The position numbers were made by a program, and so were the translations under genes. A DNA stretch of 64,000 nucleotides, from the NCBI GenBank assembly GCA_026929865.2, contig CM049414.1:19701501-19765500 (forward strand). Reading direction: 5' to 3'. The notes beneath the pieces are model-generated. The model saw nothing but the letters and a program-made list of their open reading frames with translations, made no database searches and was not told the origin of the DNA. Shown here piece after piece: positions 61,976 through 64,000 of this stretch; position 1 is the first letter of the stretch, and every line of letters starts with the position of its first letter. Source of the DNA: Hyperoplus lanceolatus. Taxonomy: Eukaryota > Chordata > Actinopteri > Uranoscopiformes > Ammodytidae.

Positions 61976-62471
61976 CAGTGGTGTAAACCTGAAAACCATA
62001 CTCGAGTAAGAGTAGAGATACCTTACTCAAACAATTACCCTTTAACACGTTACCCTTACAAATCCCACTTAAGTAAAAGCACAAAAGTATCTTATTTTAA
62101 AAGCATTTAAGTATCAAGAGTATGAAAATTTTACTTATTTTCATTGAAATATTGATTGTTTTGCTAGGTAAAGATGATAAATGATTAAAAAGAAAAGCAG
62201 CTGATTCTCAATTTGAGAAGTTGGAGCCATGACATTTTTTGGCATTTTCGCACTAAAAGTTACTATCATCAAAATAGTCAGACTGTTTTATATACTCTTC
62301 ATATGTTTCGAGTTCAAAAATCCTTATTGTTAAAGTTCCTCGTGACTTAAGTCATCAGATAAATTAAGTGGAGTTAAAAGTAGAAAGCAGCATGAAAAGA
62401 ATACACTAAGGTGAAGTACAAGAGCCTCAAACCTGTACATAAGCACAGTGCCTAGTTACATTACACCTCTG
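61976..62471. mobile_element. hAT-type MITE with degenerate duplication
   Basis: The left end CAGTGGTGTAAA and the complement of the right end, CAGAGGTGTAAT, match with CAGNGGTG ends typical of hAT. The flanking eight bases, TGTCGACA and TGCCGACT, agree at six positions, as for an aged duplication. Repeated ACTTAAGTA-like words near both ends are typical of a family I recall as abundant in fish. Confidence 0.7.
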
Positions 62472-62479
62472 TGCCGACT

Positions 62480-64000
62480 AAATAACCAGCGCTCCTTTTG
62501 GGGGGCTTTTGGGACTCCCGATGAATCAGTGCGCCTGGTCCAGCTTTTACTGGCCTGGTCTCACAGAGGGAGAGAACAAAGAGGCTCAGAGGAAAGGTAG
62601 CCGGCGAGAAGGGGAAAGAGTGGAGGGGCTGAGTTTGGTGTGAGCAATAATGTTCGGGCGTATCGATTCATTGGGATCTGCTTTCATTGCTCATCCCCTC
62701 ACCGCGCGGCAGATCAGTCTTCCTCTCTCTCGCTCAGGTGGCATGGGGCCCAGCCCTGGCGCCTGCCACCCTGCCCAGATTAATTGAAGCATGCTGTTGT
62801 AAATGAATCACATATGGCTAATATTCCCCCCTGTTTCCCCTCTCCGGCGCACGCTAGCATTACCTATCCCCGTTTGGGTTCTATTTTTGGTAATGGCCGA
62901 CTTAACTCATGTCCCTTTCTCTCTTATTTTTAAGGAAGTACTTGCTCATCAAACACAAAGAGAGCGAGGAAGACGTAGACGAGTGTTTAAAGGTAGCCAA
63001 GGTCAGGTGCTCATTGCTTTCACTGTAAAATTCATGACTTCCCTTTTGGTTTTTTCATTTGTCTCTTTTCGACGCTCCACTCTTTTGCTCTCGACTTGGC
63101 ACAAAGCAGATTAATTACGCTGTCGTACAAAAGGTAGGAGTAAGCCGGTGCACCTGTCCCTGATGCCACCTATAGCATTAAGATGAATGTGTCATAGCTT
63201 TAGTCTTTATTAGTTATTTATAAGACCCGCTGCCCAGAATAACAGCACTAAAAGAAGGTGACAGGGCGAACGGCCCTCCACAGGCGTTTTTGGCACTACT
63301 GCTGCACAAGGAAGTCATATGAATGAGTGACGGATAAATGTTGACCAAAGTGACATTAACAGCAATGTCCTGCCAAGCGACGAGATCGGGTTTTATGTCA
63401 ACACAGCCTGGTTGTCATGTAAACATCATGCAAAGTCGAAGCAGCGAGAGCAACACACAGGGGGAGGTTTTGTTTTTCTTAACCTATTTTGACAGAAGTT
63501 GTTGTAGCCCTTCAATAGCCCCACCAAAAAATAAGCCATTGAAGTTGTTGCATTTAATTACACCCAACGGAAATGTGGAAAAAGTTTTTTTTTATGAATA
63601 GTATTGAACCCTAATATGTTACATAATAATACCCTTATAATCACATGGTATGCAGTGCTATCTTTGTAGTTAGCAGTGTCTATTAATTGTGATTAAAAAA
63701 AGTTTGTTAAATCATTATCAAATTGGTATTGTCTGATTAGTCACTGTAATTAAATGAAAGTATATGGCAAATGTATTCTAATATCTAAAGTGGACTCCAA
63801 GCCAATATACATTTTCATTCTTTTTTTCTAAAGCAAAATATGAAATGATATGTACATCATTCTGTTCAGTAACCAAAGCTACAGCACCAGATTCACAACA
63901 TCAATGAACTGAATGTCTAATGTTCTCAAAGTAAAACATGTTAGCATGCTAATTTTTGCTACTTAGCGTAAACACTAGTTTACTATTACTATTACTTACT
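62480..64000. other. Gene-free stretch, right edge
   Basis: No gene or bounded repeat is recognised. The left part (62500-63300) is less AT-rich than the rest. A 103-codon open frame at 62803-63114 has no domain and is not supported as a gene. Confidence 0.5.

Overview
The window is vertebrate nuclear DNA, almost certainly from a teleost fish. It has one protein gene in a very wide, otherwise gene-free interval. The rest is interspersed repeats, mostly DNA-transposon derivatives, with two LINE fragments and long (CA)n tracts. No operon, bacterial signature, viral gene or CRISPR array is visible.

The gene is flrt2, on the minus strand at 46980-48962. It is a 660-codon open frame in a single exon, encoding a leucine-rich-repeat / fibronectin-III transmembrane receptor. 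Its leader continues to higher coordinates. Two candidate 3' splice sites lie upstream (49010-49011 and 49411-49412), and a CpG-dense block near 51850-52430 is the best candidate for the first exon and promoter. The 3' untranslated region runs toward lower coordinates. It carries a (CA)25 tract 27 bases after the stop, and the first canonical AATAAA on its strand is at 44685-44680.

Left of the gene (1-44600) the desert contains three multi-layer transposon nests, each resolvable from terminal inverted repeats (TIRs), target-site duplications (TSDs) or an interrupted reading frame. At 7031-9872 a TTAA-flanked element contains a LINE fragment, itself split by a 1.3 kb inverted-repeat element. 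At 20738-24418 an L2-type LINE is split by a Tc1/mariner-like element at a TA site, which is split by a 616 bp element with a 9 bp duplication. At 29686-32197 a hAT-type element (8 bp TSD) holds a second hAT-type element (8 bp TSD), which holds a TA-flanked element. Single insertions include a piggyBac remnant (12150-13437), a TAGTCTGG-ended element (17026-18125), a Harbinger-like element (26137-27142), a Tc1 transposase relic (28085-28540), an inverted-repeat-rich element (34751-36191) and a foldback element (38013-38348). To the right (52700-64000) there are weaker repeats and a hAT-type element at 61976-62471.

No new gene system is supported. The most interesting items are the datable nests, a small transposon family that appears to make 9 bp duplications, two mutually exclusive hairpins inside the 34.7 kb element, and the CA tract beside the flrt2 stop codon. 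Family and superfamily names come from motif recognition and TSD length only.
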